Numbered from the stretch's first letter, positions 37,051-49,949 are shown. The stretch: 64,000 bases of DNA from Sipunculus nudus (GCA_026874595.1 CM049309.1:43043079-43107078), one strand, 5' to 3'. Notes: generated by a model from the letters alone, not told the origin. A program made the numbers and translations.

Positions 37051-39767
37051 CATTATCAATATATAATATCATCAGTATATTTAATGAGCCATCAATAATA
37101 ATAACTGCAGCAAACTTTACGGTCTTGATTTTAGACTAGGGGTTAACCATTAATATCATGATACCCATTGTGTCAGTATCACAGGACAGTTCAGTAAATG
37201 ATGTAAATTGCATTAAGCGCTGCAGGTGTGTGAGCTTAAGGTGCGGGAATCCCTGCCCCATCATCAAATTTCCGGTACGCTTGTCAGAACATTCCACCAT
37301 GTTTCCTTCAACTACATTAAAGCCGGAGAATCCCGGAGAGTTTTCGGAGAGCGTGTCATAACCATCTTGTCTAAATTTTCAACCCCCATTTTATATGACA
37401 AAATATGCAACCCGTCAGGAATGTTGGATCCGGTGACACTTTTACGTTGACATTTTCGTTCCGTGTAATAGAAGGAAAAATATGTTTTTTTTTTTAATTT
37501 GCTCTTTCTTTAAAATGATATTTTCTCCTGGCTTTCTTCGGTTTTGTCCTCTCTGATTCATCCTGCTACTTCCAGAAATTTCCGACTAATCAAGAAGTCG
37601 GTAAGCACACGGTTTCACACACACGCAGTTTGGATCTTGAAAATAAATGTTATTTTGAACATATGCAGAGCCGAATGATGCCAGTTTATCTAGAAAATAC
37701 ATTTCAAGCAAATTGCTTGTGAACCAATATCTGGGACACAAATGCATATCGAAATATCTGACCTAGCACAGAGAGTGGACGGGAATGCTCATGTTCAGGA
37801 CTTCTTTATGCTGATATGTCATAAAACATCGACAAGCGGTAATGTACGAAGGTGTATGACCAAGAATTGAGAGAAAAGGGTAACGTATTATTCGGCATTA
37901 ATACGTCCAGGTGACGATATACCGATCAGTTAAAATCTAAATGAGACTAAACCAGTCCGTGCCATTAAGGAGTGGATATAAAAAAGAGAATCACAATGGG
38001 GATATCCCAACGTCTGTTACGGCTCAGTCATAGAGTCAAGACTGAGGGACCATCCGGGGAGTTCCGGTCTCCCTGCTTGGATATCCTGCGTGCCAGCCTG
38101 TGTCATCATTCGTCTGAAACAATATCTTGTAGAGTCCTGGAATACATAACGGATGGTTTAGCCGATCAAAGCAGTCGGCCCAATACCATGGTCTGATAGG
38201 AACTATTTAGCTCCCAGCACCTTTCCTGGATTTGCCAAAGTTTGACGACGCATTAAGGGCCAGTCACACAGTTATGGGTCAATCGCCTGGTGGGTCCCAG
38301 AAGGCAAAAAAACCCATAACACCTAATTTTATCCCGGCTTGTTATCGGTTCATTACCGTAGAATGAAGGAAAACACACGTAATTGAACAAGGATGTGACG
38401 GTCAGAGCCGATCTTTCCAAAGCCGGATACCGGATGATATAGTTTGTCATGGTCACTTGCCGGCCCGGTGCCGGTCTTCCTCAGGTCTGCTAAGGTCTTG
38501 TCAAGGTCTTGTGCCCTTTTCGAAAACTGCCCCGCGAACATCTTTGATTTGAATGCCAATGTCCGTCACTGAACCTTGAGGGAACCTTGTATTTCCTAGA
38601 TTAGACCTTTACATGATCTTTGTCATCCTCTAGCTTGCCGTTTCAATCCAAGGCTTCATCCTTAGATATGACTGTTATTTAACTGGTGTAAGTCCGGCTG
38701 GATATTACGGATAAACGAGCAAGAAAACTAGAACCACGGAAAGGAACAGGATGTCCAAGGTCACATACTAAATCTGTTCATGGTCTCGGTTCGATAAAGG
38801 ACATTAACGGTCCATATACTGGTTTGTGTGCGGGACAAAAACTTGGCAGACTTAGGAAAAACCTGCAAACCAGGCAAGCGACCCTGAAAAACTTTTTTTT
38901 ATTCGACATCTGACTTTTGAAAAGCCATATCCAGTGTATGCGTCATTACGTCAACTATCCGGCAACAAGCTGACATTCAACCATAGAAGACCGGGAATAA
39001 ACCGTTAATTTTTCGGTTTTCGACCGGGGCATCACTGGCAATATCTCATGGCGATTTCGCTTTCTGGGACCAGTCGGACGCCTCACAGACTGAGGCTTAA
39101 GGAAATGCATGCATGCGAGTGCGAATCTATAATAATATAAAACGGGCTAGATATGAATGCCACAAGAGACCAGATATGCTTATGGAAAAGTTATACTATA
39201 CATTTACATGTACTTTTAATACAATCGTTAGATAATCCTATCCTAACGGACAGCATACAAATATCATTTAGGATTATAGAAATATTGAGAGACAAAAAAT
39301 GTGGTGCTGCTTTAAGGTGGATGAGCTATACCAACCTTTTTGGTGAACCATAATATATTAAGATATGTTCTTGAGCAAATATATCCATGTATGTTTATGT
39401 ATTACTAAAGAGGTTACCAATCTTCATCTGTCTCTGCTATCCATCTATATCTTTGCCGTCTTTAATTTCTTCGCCTGTCATGGGATTTGAAGAGCCGCTC
39501 TTTTTTGGGTTATTGATTCTTATTCAGCTGTGAGCAGTTCAAAGACACCGAAAACAGACAGAGCTCAAATGGACCGTTCTATGCCGGACCAATCCTGAAA
39601 TATTATACTTTCTTATATGACCAGGGTTGGTCAATAATGAGTCTCCTTGAACAATGAGTCCTGTCCATAATGCTCACAAACAAGGCGGGACGTACCAGCA
39701 TTCCGTTATTTACGCATGATCACGCTAGAATTTCTACCTGCAATTTTTACATGCGAACAGCGGATCA

Positions 39768-39925
39768 GGGGCGTAAATATAGGGTGTGTGTGTGTGTGGG
39801 GGGGGGGGGTATATAAACCGCCACTTTTTGAAAAGGGGTCGGGTGGTGAGTATTCAGCCCCCCCCCCCCCCCCCCCATTTCCCCCCCCCCCCCCAACCCT
39901 GGAAGATAAATTGACGCCACTGCAG
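39768..39925. mobile_element. Possible short MITE with GGCGTA/GACGCC ends and poly-G/poly-C runs
   Basis: Left edge CAGGGGCGTAAATATAGG, right edge TTGACGCCACTGC, with (TG)n, a G run (39798-39809) and long C runs (39859-39893) between. The termini are weakly complementary. It may be related to the element starting at 17229. Confidence 0.35.
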
Positions 39926-41355
39926 CAGAAAGTGTGCTAATCAGACTTTAATACTTTGGTTCATAGTCCTCTTGTGCCATTCCTTTTCATAACAAAGCTT
40001 AAAATTACACAGAAATACCAGCAGCATAAACGTGAAAGGTGCATGTATGTGTGTATATGAGTCGAAGGCCACCAAATGCTCTCTGTTTGCTATCTCGTAA
40101 AAGAGCGAAGAGGGGTTGTCTTGAAAAAAACCGCTCTTCCGACACAAAATAAAGCCGGACAGTACTAGTGTCATCTCTAAAAGATACAAGACGAAAGCGC
40201 CATTAGTGTATTTCTAAATTAGATATTATCACTTTTCCTTCCAAACAGTCAATTTGTTTTGAACAATTACTGTTTTAGACACAGCCCTAATTAAATTCTT
40301 TGCGGGAAAGCCATGTTCAAAGGAATTGCCTGTCATGTTACAAAAATAAGTTTTATTCCCTTACAATTTTTTTCACAACGACTTGTTTTGCCTATATTTT
40401 CTCGGAGATGGCTTAAAAGAACCGGTTGTCCAAAGTTCCTCAAAATATAACCCTCTACAGCTACACACTGACAGGCTCAAATGTTAGTATGTTTAAATAA
40501 TATAATTAAACTATGAGAAGTTAAAAAATTCAAATGCCGCTACACATAGTCAAACCTAATTTAGACAAAAGCATTTTAAAGTCAGAAATATCTATTTCTG
40601 ACATCGATATAGGAATTGTGTGTATCTGGCAAGGAAACTCATATATCCTTATTCTGATTTTGTATCCAAAATAAGTTCATTTTTACTTTCTATGTGACAT
40701 TCTTTAGATTAGATTCCTCCACTCAGACTGCAGTGAAAAGCTTTTATTTTCAGTTTTTTTGTTCTGGCTGCAACAGCTGTCTTCTTTCTGTTGTTTCGCA
40801 CAATTTTTACAGCTGGCTGTCAGCTATATCGGAAAAAACAGTTTGGTACATTGTTATCATAAATATCATATTTTGTGCTAGATACAGTGGGAGTGTTGTG
40901 TATGAAATTATTGTTTCTTTGAAAATATCGGTCACTGTATTCAGTTACTACACGTCCTGCAACAGGGGGATTACAGTTACAGACATAAATTTACTATCAG
41001 AGTAACAGTTACAGTAACAATTACGGTAGAGCACCAGTATACTAAAACAAATTGGGATGGAAATAATCATTGATACAAGTATGTTTCTAATCAATTTACA
41101 AATCATACATATAAAGGTTATTCGAAATGTATTTCATTTATATCTATGCGATCTAATGGGACCCATGTTATACAGCATTGAGAAATGTACAAACAATTTA
41201 TGTGTAAACCAGTCCCATTAAGGAATAAACATAAGAAATATTTTAAAATACTTTAAAAAGATGAAAGCTTTTACCGTATTGCATGGCATAGTATGAACGC
41301 TTGTCTCGCTGAGAATCATGTCCTGGCTGATATGACGTGTTAACCTGACGCATTG

Positions 41356-41557
41356 CAGAGGCGGATTTAGTAATAGAAGTAATCCAACCCAGGAGGACTA
41401 AAGACAAAACCTAATAAAAGTTCCCCATGTCCGGAAAGGGGGGGGGGGGCAGAGGTTCAGGCCGCAACAAAATTGGTCTGAAACCCTTAAAAAAAGGTTC
41501 CCGCGGCTGAAAAGGTGGGGTCCGGACTCCCTGGACTCTCCCCTGGATCCGCTTTTG
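41356..41557 (-). mobile_element. GCGGATCCAG-type MITE, copy C
   Basis: Starts CAGAGGCGGATTTAG and ends CTGGATCCGCTTTTG, near-inverted repeats, 202 bp. Inner GTCTGAAACCCTTAAAAAAAG is the reverse complement of the corresponding segment at 56624-56824. Non-coding. The open frame across it (41398-41631 minus) is chance. Confidence 0.8.
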
Positions 41558-43295
41558 TATTGTATAGCAACATTTTGTATGGATAACTTGTTAAAAGGGT
41601 CAGTTTCTGGAAGCTTGTAAATAATTATCATACCTTGATGAATAAATCACATCGATAGATGAATCATCCACAATAAAATATTTTTTAGCACCTGAAATAT
41701 ATAGATATCTGTCTGAAGGTATTTGCCAAAAATGTTCAAGTTTTTTTTAAATTCGTTTTCAATGAACGTAATTGAATAATTGGAAATTGAAAATATAAAA
41801 GAAGATCATCAGTTACTTTACAATCTGTCTTTTGGCGAATTTTTTTTGTTAAATCTTTTTTTGTAGACGAAACTCAATTTCCTAAAATGCCAAAGCAATC
41901 ACTAAAGTAACCAACGTTACTTTAGTTAATTTTATATACAAGTATGCATGCTCAGAAAGCAGATGTAATTTTTAATTTAAGGGAATTTGTTTAATCACAA
42001 TTCTGTTGTTTTTCTAATGGAAAAGTGTTGACTTTCCAGACATTCTGTGACACGCGAAAAACATTAAACTTTTTTTCAATTATGTTAAGAGATTTTGTTG
42101 AAATTGAAAGTTTTTTTTAATTATGTAAAGAGATTTATGTGATTTTCTAAATCAGTCACATTTTTAAAACTAAAGTTTTGAAACTTGTTTACATGAAATA
42201 TAAATCTAATTTTAAAAAATGTTTTGAAGTTTCAAAACCCCATGCGGATAAAAGAAAACAAATGCATAACGATATTAAGCATTAGCTGAGCCTGTCTGCG
42301 GGAGGCGCTTATCCATGCAGGTGTCATGCGGGATAAAAGAGTGTGCGTAACCATGGTTACATTCCTTACATAAAGAAACATGCTGGTACATCCAAGTGCC
42401 CCCTTGCGCACTGGCCCTTTGACGAAACTAGCTGAAACAATCTTCTTTCCAGTTTTCAGAACGTTTAAAACGGTTTGTTTTAAGAAAACTTTTTTAATAG
42501 CCGTTTAACCCCACATGCCATTTTGAAACCAGTTTCCATTTGCTATAAGGAAAGGGTATATGGCGCAAAAAAATTGAACCTGTACAATCGTTTGAAAATG
42601 AATTTTTAGGTACAGTTATGGTTACAGTAAATCTGAGCAAAACTTCTATTGTAACTAAAGTCAGATTGTGAACATAAAAGTAAATGTGTTATATGTTTAC
42701 ATTTTAAGGAAAGTGTTGTTGTGTTCAAGATATACTCATAATCATGTATTAATGCTTCATTAGGTTTAATTCTGTGATGCTGAAATCGCGGCCCATTCAA
42801 ACTGTGATTGTGTTGCAGAGGTTTCCCTGACACATATGGTTATAACTCAGTCAAAGAGCCTCTCGCTAATTACAGTTGTAGATATCTTAATAACGATTAA
42901 TAACTATGGTTTCCGTCCATTTATTAAATTTACTGAAAGTATTGTCACAAAAGTTAAAAAAGTCTTTCATTACCAAAATATTAAAGGAGAAGATAAGCTT
43001 TCTCGTTATGAGAAATTGAATTGAGTTTAAAATGCAAAATTTGCCGCGTGTATGATTCTCCAAGCTGACGGGCAACTGGTTGCCAGTGATCAGTGATCCG
43101 CCAGTTATCAGTTAATATTAGGCATGTGAGCAGGCAGCAGGGACGGATGGTTGGAGCTATTAAAAGCGGCAAAGGGGTCTGGAATTGATGGCATTCGACC
43201 ATAATAGAGTTATCAGAGTGTTCAGCCCCGTGGTATCGATCTGGCGTTGTCACAACATAACGATTAAGCAAAGCCGGCCTAATATTCGAGTTGTT

Positions 43296-43321
43296 GGCGC
43301 GATAAACCCTCTTATCGCGCC
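43296..43321. repeat. Perfect 10-bp GATA/TATC hairpin
   Basis: GGCGCGATAA (43296-43305) and TTATCGCGCC (43312-43321) are exact reverse complements around a 6-nt loop, so two inverted GATA-factor cores sit 390 bp upstream of exon 2 in a GC-richer, non-repeat stretch (about 43040-43380). The region is open on both strands (127 codons minus at 42981-43364) without any recognisable domain. Either a cis element or chance. Confidence 0.55.
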
Positions 43322-43709
43322 TGACATAATGAATTGCCACAGTAACGAAATCCAGCCAATTCAAATGTCCGAGTAATTTGCTGTAAATTTTCGAGGATCA
43401 ATCAGAGCGGATATTGCTCATTTTTTTAGCCCAATACAGCATGAAGAAAAAGCCAAGAAACGTTGGAAGTATAGCTTAAATTGGACCACTTTCTGCCCGG
43501 TCCAGACAACTTAAGCAAAGGTGATTCGACTGTATTGACCGAGCCCTCATGGCCAGAAGGGGTTTGAATGGATTTATCGTGTAAGCGGGGCAGTGGGTAA
43601 ACCTCTGTAGCTCTGCAGCCCCTGTAACGCCTCGAGTGTCTATTAGATTATTTAATTAAGCCGCATGTGGCGTGTTATGTTTGGAATTATGTGATTTTTT
43701 TTATTGTAG

Positions 43710-43800
43710 AAATACGAAGAGGCTTCCAAAGCTCGACAGTACTTCCAAGATACCACCGTCAAACTTGGAAATTTGGTGGTGAACCTGGACAATGAAAGAG
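43710..43800 (+). CDS. Coding exon 2: juxtamembrane coiled coil of the type II membrane protein
   Basis: Ninety-one nt in phase 0, encoding 30 residues plus one base, ending at donor GAG then GTAGAT (phase 1). Within the 30 residues, A5, A8, F12, T15, L19, L22 and L26 fall on an unbroken a/d heptad pattern (spacing 3-4-3-4-3-4), so a short parallel coiled coil straight after the membrane span is likely, as in trimerising type II ectodomains. Codon use (CTG, GTG, ACC, GTC, CAG) is richer in G/C at third positions than in the surrounding intron. The next exon must start with two bases completing a codon; none that fits is evident nearby, so it probably lies downstream or outside the window. Confidence 0.7.
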
Positions 43801-44820
43801 GTAGATATTTTCTGTGACATCCTTATCATATTATTATGTCACAAACCAACACACAAACATGCATACACGATAAAGAGAGGATTTCATTATATGCATGAAA
43901 TGTATATTAATGTTTTATTCCTTTTTTCGTATTCTAAATAGTCATTTGATTTATTCAACCCATTTGAAATAATTGATTTTTGTAGCTCTTTTGGTTAAAT
44001 TCTTAGCATTTGATATATGGCAATTTAAAACAGTCGTCAAATAAATTTGCAATGTTATTCCCTATTAAGCTAACCTTCGTATCTGTTCCAAACAGAAAAG
44101 AGATAAGCCCAAGACAATGGTATCTAAGTCAGATTTTTCCAGTACTACAGAACACGCAAACTTAGTTATTCCTAATCTGAAGTCGGAGCAGTTTCCCTAG
44201 AATAGTTCAAGTCAGGGAGCCTAACTTTTGCCCCCTGAGTATCAGAACGAAAAATCCAGCATGGAGTAAATCGTTTGAGGGTGAACGATTTATCTGTGAA
44301 GGACCGGTAGCCGCTGAAACGTTCACGTACAAAGATGCTTTTACTATTGATTCTAGTGTGCCAGTTTACCGCAACTCCGAACGCCTGCTGTTATTTACAC
44401 TATCGTATAAAACGACCGGCTTGTGTTCCGAAGGCACAGGGCATAAAAAACACAGAGCCCCGGGTGTTTAAGTACTTCGAGGGCTTGTTGATTCCCAGAA
44501 GAACGAAAGTAACAGATCCAGAGGATATCTGTAGGTCCGGCTAATTCTGGGAGTATCTCTTCTGTCATGTAAAGTTTCCTTGCGTTTGGCAAGCCAAAAA
44601 CGGCTTTATACCAAGCATAGCGTGACAAAACCGTCTTTATATTCCAACTCGAAATATATATGTGACCTTTTCACAGTGGCACAAGTTTTCTATTTAAAGA
44701 AATATCACTGATTTATTTAAACACACTTAAATTTTTTACAATGCAGCTTTAGGATGAACTGAAAATAGGATGCGTAAGATGAATGCAAACTTAAATTTAC
44801 TTAAATTTAAAACTTTAATT
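43801..44820. other. Non-coding stretch, probably next intron
   Basis: If the gene continues to the right, this and what follows is intron 2. Overlapping chance frames at 44335-44628 lie on both strands. I see no exon compatible with phase 1. Confidence 0.45.
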
Positions 44821-44824
44821 TATT

Positions 44825-45045
44825 TATTTTACATGAATTGAACAAAAAGCTATAATTTCTAATACGAGGCGCTCTCTATGGCTCGGATGATGGCGTCCAG
44901 TAGGTTGTAGAGGTAGAGGAAACCGGAGAACCCAGAGAACACCACCGACCGTGGACGGCCTAATACAACCCCCTCTCATTGCAACTCCGGGGATCGAACC
45001 CGGGTCGCCATCGCTCAACTGTCCAGTCTCCGGAACACGGGTTTA
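44825..45045 (-). mobile_element. tRNA-derived SINE, copy 2, better preserved
   Basis: On the minus strand it has GGGTTCGATCCCCGG (B box, plus positions about 44990-45004), GGTCGGTGGTGTTCTC, GGTTCTCCGGTTTCC and TCTACC core words, then CATCATCCGAGCCATAGAG and an AT-rich tail. It aligns with the copy at 5940-6135 over most of its length. No perfect target-site duplication found. The minus frame at 44824-45018 is read-through. Confidence 0.7.
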
Positions 45046-47815
45046 GAGACTTTTAAGTAAATCTCTTCTTCTAATGTTAACATATGTAATTACTTGGTTT
45101 AATATCTTTGCGACATTCACAACTTTGTGAATATCACTTATTTCAGGCTTGTTTTGCGAGCAATATGTATGTTCCGTCCATCTGTAAGGCCCCGCAGACC
45201 TGCACGTCCTCTCTCTTGTATACCTACGGTGTACTCATGATATCGACAGGCAACCTGTAACATCGGGGTTTTTTATTGTGTAAGCAAAGTGGCAGGCCCC
45301 CGTGAGCGGTTTCAAAAAATTGGAAGAAATAAACCTGTTAGGGTTCGACAAGTGTGCGGGGATATAACACGAAAGTACTCCGAGGACGGCGTCCAGGAGA
45401 GAACCCATCTGCGGAAGAGGGTTAAATGGAAGGGAGACGTGCATCGAAAAAAAAATAAAGCGGAATTACATTTATTTTGGACCACGCCCAAATCCTAACA
45501 TTGTAGTAGTATGTGCTATGATCCACTCCGATATGAACCTGTCCGATGTTTTCTCTGACTGACATCTGCATATTTGGGCCAGTGTGTGTGTAACCTGCGT
45601 TAACTATTCAAATGAAATAATGGGTCATCTGCTGTCCGGCCTGTTCCAGGTTTATACAATATACTGCTCTGAAAGCAGCGGTATGCAAGTAAATTTTTGA
45701 AAGAAGGTTTGCTGTCAAGCAGAGATAAACCCCTGAGAAATCAGACAAGAATGCGCCAACCACAATCAGGGTTAATTTAGTGATACGTGCGAGGCTTCTT
45801 CTTTCCAATGATTTCATACTTCTTATATATCCGTTAAAACAAATATGACTGGTTACGTTGTATTCTTTCAAATATTTTAATTTAACTTGCGATGCAAAAG
45901 TGTTTGATCTCAGATAATACGATCATTGTAGTTCTCAGTCATTCAACAATACAAGCGATCCAATACACCGCGTTCACAATTTAAAGTTACATTTCATTTA
46001 CATTTTGGAGTGATAAGTCACTTACATATGTTTTTATAAAGTTAGAATACTGAATAATTCGTACCGCTCCAGATACTATCATCACGACCATGCACTGTGT
46101 AATTATCCAGTCGATTAACAATACACTTTAACTTCAAAGAAAGCAGAAAGCCAGTTAATACCATATGAAGGTTAAAATAGGTATCTTTCACTTAGAACTT
46201 AGGCATGCGATAATAAATTTGGCGAACCATATTCACTTAGATCCGCCATAAAGTTTTTAAAGAATTCTTCAAATTTGCATGCGTAGAACAGACTGCGTTT
46301 TTTATGCACACAGCTGATACATTTTACCCATGTGTCTTTGATTTCATGCGACGGCGTGATAGGTCATTGCAAAATAAAGGACAATATGTATGTCAGCAGA
46401 TGTTAACATTTAAATTTATGAAATTTATAATCACAGGGGTCTATTCCCACCTGGTAAAGGTAGCTGATGGCAGAACGTTTTGGGGAACAGTTGGTGTTCT
46501 TTTATTTGACACTTCTCTATTGAAGCTGGCTCGCAAGGAAGTCCGTAATAAGATTATGTTGAATATATAGCTCAAAGAAATGCCCTTATTAATAGCCATA
46601 GGGCTGTTCTTGTAACTGACCAACCTCCCCTCTTCCCCCTTTGACACATAAGGTGGCCCGATAATAAATCCAGCGCCTTATACGGTTACACGTTGTATCG
46701 TCCCGGGAGGGGACGGGTTCAAACAACACACTATCAGCTATTAAGCGCTGCCCGCTCTTGTCACCAGGGTCGTCTGTATCGATTACAGAACCAATTGTCG
46801 GCCTGGAGAGTGGAGTTAACGGCATTTTCTGGTCGATACCAGGGCGGGCAAGTAGGCGAGAAGACCGCTCTTGAAACACTCGGAACACTTTCTCGGGCTG
46901 GCCTTCTAATTTAGCTTCTCATCCCACGGAATAAGCAATGATAAAAATTTCCTGATTCGAGAGCAAATTGTTCCCCTGTTGATTTAGGCCCTTATTCCCA
47001 CGAATAATACTATAATTTTCGTTGGTATATTTACATATTGGATAATGCTTAGACAAATGATTTCATCGTTGACTTAAAAGTACACATTAGAGAACACAGT
47101 TGGTGTCGTAAAATATAAATTTGCTTATATTATTTATTTCAAATGTATGTTACCTGTTTTTAATGCACGGACTTTTTTTTATTTTGCTTTCTAAAGTATG
47201 TGCCTTCCAAATTTACCTCTCTGAAACTTTGTTGAAATAGGAAAACAAATGCGTAATGCCATTTCTAGGCAAGTCAACGTGAAAAGGTATAGGATATTTA
47301 AATACAGATAGGCCATATATGATAGGAAGAGAGTTCTACGCAACCATTGCCGGTTTCCATAGAAAGCGTGAGTTGAGAGAAGCTCGTCAATTTTGCGAGG
47401 CGGATGAGAAGTGATGGTCGTAGCTTGTTGCAGCCTGGAGAACATTGGAGGAGCTTTGGGGAAGAAATTGAAACAACACTAGCCCCTTATTACGCCAGCT
47501 CTTTCTATTGGGTCTGCGGATATTTCGCCTGCTCATGTATACTTTAGCTTTGTTTATCCAGCACCCAAGCTTTATTGGCTTAAGAGAAGGTGATGGTCTG
47601 CGGAGCAGGGAACCAACTATGAACGGAAAGAGGAGGTTCTTTTAACAGGTTAGAAATCCCCTCGTGAGGATGGCCTGACTGCAGTAGGTCCTTCACAGTT
47701 CCCTCTCGGGGCTGACGAACGGGTCAGTCGGGGATAATGCTCTCCGTGCCTTTCTTATCCAAATTCGTATCTTCTCATTTACCTATATTAAGATAAAACA
47801 AGCGGGTTATTTATG
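45046..47815. other. Gene-free stretch
   Basis: Chance frames up to 99 codons, several overlapping on both strands at 46304-46914. A GC-richer island at about 46640-46910 is non-repetitive. No gene supported. Confidence 0.5.
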
Positions 47816-47817
47816 TT

Positions 47818-47895
<78 letters not shown>
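47816..47895. repeat. (AT)n microsatellite
   Basis: AT run of about 80 bp with one interruption (ATACAT). It abuts the MITE at 47896. Confidence 0.97.
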
Positions 47896-47898
<3 letters not shown>

Positions 47899-48074
47899 TA
47901 AAACCTAGCGTAACGACCACCTCGGTTCAGCGACCACCTAAAGATAGCAACCACTTTTTCACGTTCCCAATTCTTTTTTTTCTCTTTAATATAAGAGTTT
48001 GCTTGGACGACCACCTCGAAAATGCGACCACTTTATCAAGGTCATGTTGGTGGTCGAAATTTCGAGGTTTCTCT
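47896..48074. mobile_element. pogo/Tigger-like MITE between (AT)n tracts
   Basis: Starts CAGTAAAACCT directly after the (AT)n run and ends AGGTTTCTCTA before another TATATA tract, so the termini are imperfect inverted repeats with TA on both sides. GACCACC occurs near both ends and internally (GGTGGTC on the right), giving extended inverted similarity of about 25 bp. CAGT-starting termini and TA targets are typical of the pogo/Tigger branch of Tc1-mariner. About 179 bp, non-coding. Confidence 0.65.
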
Positions 48075-48089
48075 ATATATATATATATC

Positions 48090-48989
48090 TCACAACATAT
48101 TTCTGTTGATCATTACATAAAAATAGTTCTTATGTTGTAATTATAAAAAAAACTTTCCAGGTCTCATGGACTTACATGTTTATTTCTATCGTTACTGAGT
48201 TGAGCGGCTTATGTATTGGTCCACCCAGTTTTCAATTGTCCGCCTCATCGCTCTACGATGGATTTCCAGCTTGTTGTTACAGCGGTGGATGGCGCCGGTA
48301 ATCGGTCTGACTGATACTGAAATGCACCCTTGGGTCCTTCTGAATTTACATGAAGGATGTATTAATTTGCGTTTTGTTAACTCCTGCTGTTCCCTGTTAA
48401 CTGTTTAGGGTCGTACACCTTTTATCATGATGTCATAACGTCATGACATCATAACCTATTATTATAGGTATTTAGTTTCGCATTAGATTCGCATTATTAA
48501 TATTAAATTCGTGTGATACCATGTTCCTTGGCAGCTTGAAAACCGAAAGGTGTTAGCATTGCCTGATCCAAAAGAGAACAGTATTTAAGAGGCTCTAAAA
48601 ACTGAACATCTCACACTACAACTATATGTTTGATGCACAGTTGTATTTGTGCTCGCACAAAAAGGAAATACAGACCAGGATTTTTATAATTTCGATATTA
48701 TCAATGTTATACTGACCTTTATATAACAGTCTTACCATAAGACGTTATGACTACGGCTAAAATTAAAGAAAGTACCATTACGGGTGGCTTGTGGTTGGTA
48801 ATTTACAGTACTAACAAATCACGTGCGGAATGGCAAGCCACAGCAGTACTTTTTTTAGGATAAATGAGTCCTTTAATCCTGCACAAAACGTTGAGATTAC
48901 ATTAAGTTATATTTATAGGTAATGTCTCTCCTCTTACAAAAAAGCTTCGATATAAATTCACTTAATAATATGATTATTAATATATAAAT

Positions 48990-49040
<51 letters not shown>
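48090..49040. other. Gene-free stretch
   Basis: No gene seen. (AT)n at about 48996-49045 borders the inverted repeat that follows. Confidence 0.5.
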
Positions 49041-49043
<3 letters not shown>

Positions 49044-49045
<2 letters not shown>

Positions 49046-49942
49046 CTGCATGTTAATTGTCGATGGTTTGTGTGTTGAAAGATGTGTATAATCTAAAATG
49101 GTTTTGAAATCGCATAGGTCAAGGAGTTCAACGTTCTGATATATAAAAATAAATTTGCATAGTGAAATTTGTCATGTCCAGTCCTTGGTACTGCATGTTA
49201 CACCTGGCGGTTGGTGTCAAGTGTAATCTGCGTACAGGTCACTGGGTACAGGTGTGATGGCCTTATCGGTAAGAGTTTGTCATATAGTTTGTCATTAAGA
49301 GATTTAAGTCTTTTGTCAGTCTGTGCACTGAAGTTTGACTTCTACCCAAGCTACTTGCGATTTTCCTCTTATGGTGTACCCGTATTGTCATCTTGGGAGG
49401 GAAGGTTCTCTTCATTGTAGGCCTAATTATTGTTCACTCACCTGCCTTTTCCAGCCTGCTGATTAACTGAACTAGTTCTTTCAAATAGTTCGATTACCCT
49501 GTCAAGAGAACGTAGATTCAATACCTTCCCTGAAAATTCATTTGCGATGCGTGTCCCTCTCCATCACTTTTCAATGAAGCAAAACTCGATCAATTCCTGT
49601 TCCTGAGAGCTAAAAAACATGCTGTACACAGCAGGGTATCGTACTCATCTCAACAGAACATTATTTTTTCTGTATGAAAAGAACGTACCTAATCACCCCA
49701 TGAGCAAAAGGCTTTCACACCTGTACCCAAGGTCCTGTACCCATGCAGATAACACTTGACACCCACCGCCGGGGACGTTCATGCAGCTCAAGATCCAGTA
49801 CTGGATATAGCAAATTTCACCATGCAAATTTATTATTGTCATTAATCGGATAGTTGAACTCCCGGATCAAAGAAATATTACAGACCTATTCATATTATAT
49901 ACATCATTCTACACACCAACTACCAATAACTTACATGCAGTA
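49044..49942. mobile_element. 900-bp element with diverged inverted-repeat arms of about 225 bp
   Basis: The left arm (about 49044-49268) and right arm (about 49708-49942) are reverse complements with many substitutions and small indels. Shared words, in order, are ATACTGCATGT, GTATAAT, GAGTTCAAC, ATAAATTTGCAT, GTGAAATTTG, GTGTCAAGTGT and GGGTACAGGTGTGA. The centre (about 49269-49707) is unique. The left arm abuts an (AT)n tract. The arrangement fits an old long-TIR or foldback element, or two inverted copies of one dispersed repeat. The open frame 49169-49420 lies partly in the left arm and is not supported as a gene. Confidence 0.7.
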
Positions 49943-49949
49943 TTTATAA

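Larger units (their letters stand above)
29481..43709 (+). other. Intron of 14.2 kb between coding exons 1 and 2
   Basis: Donor GTGAGT at 29481-29486; acceptor a T-rich tract ending TATTGTAG at 43709. Both flanking exons are phase 0. The intron holds (AG)n, (AT)n and poly-C tracts, two copies of the GCGGATCCAG MITE, two GACTCG word clusters, a 20-bp palindrome at 37031 and a GATA hairpin at 43296. None of the open frames inside is supported as a nested gene. The best acceptor-like context followed by an open frame is TGTTGTTTCAG, with its exon side at about 31761-31921, and it has no recognisable domain. Apart from the listed repeats I see nothing else in it. Confidence 0.65.

Noticed and set aside
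42981-43364. 127-codon minus-strand open frame, overlapping a plus-strand frame
   Set aside because: No recognisable domain, open on both strands, and lies in the intron next to exon 2; chance in a GC-richer stretch.
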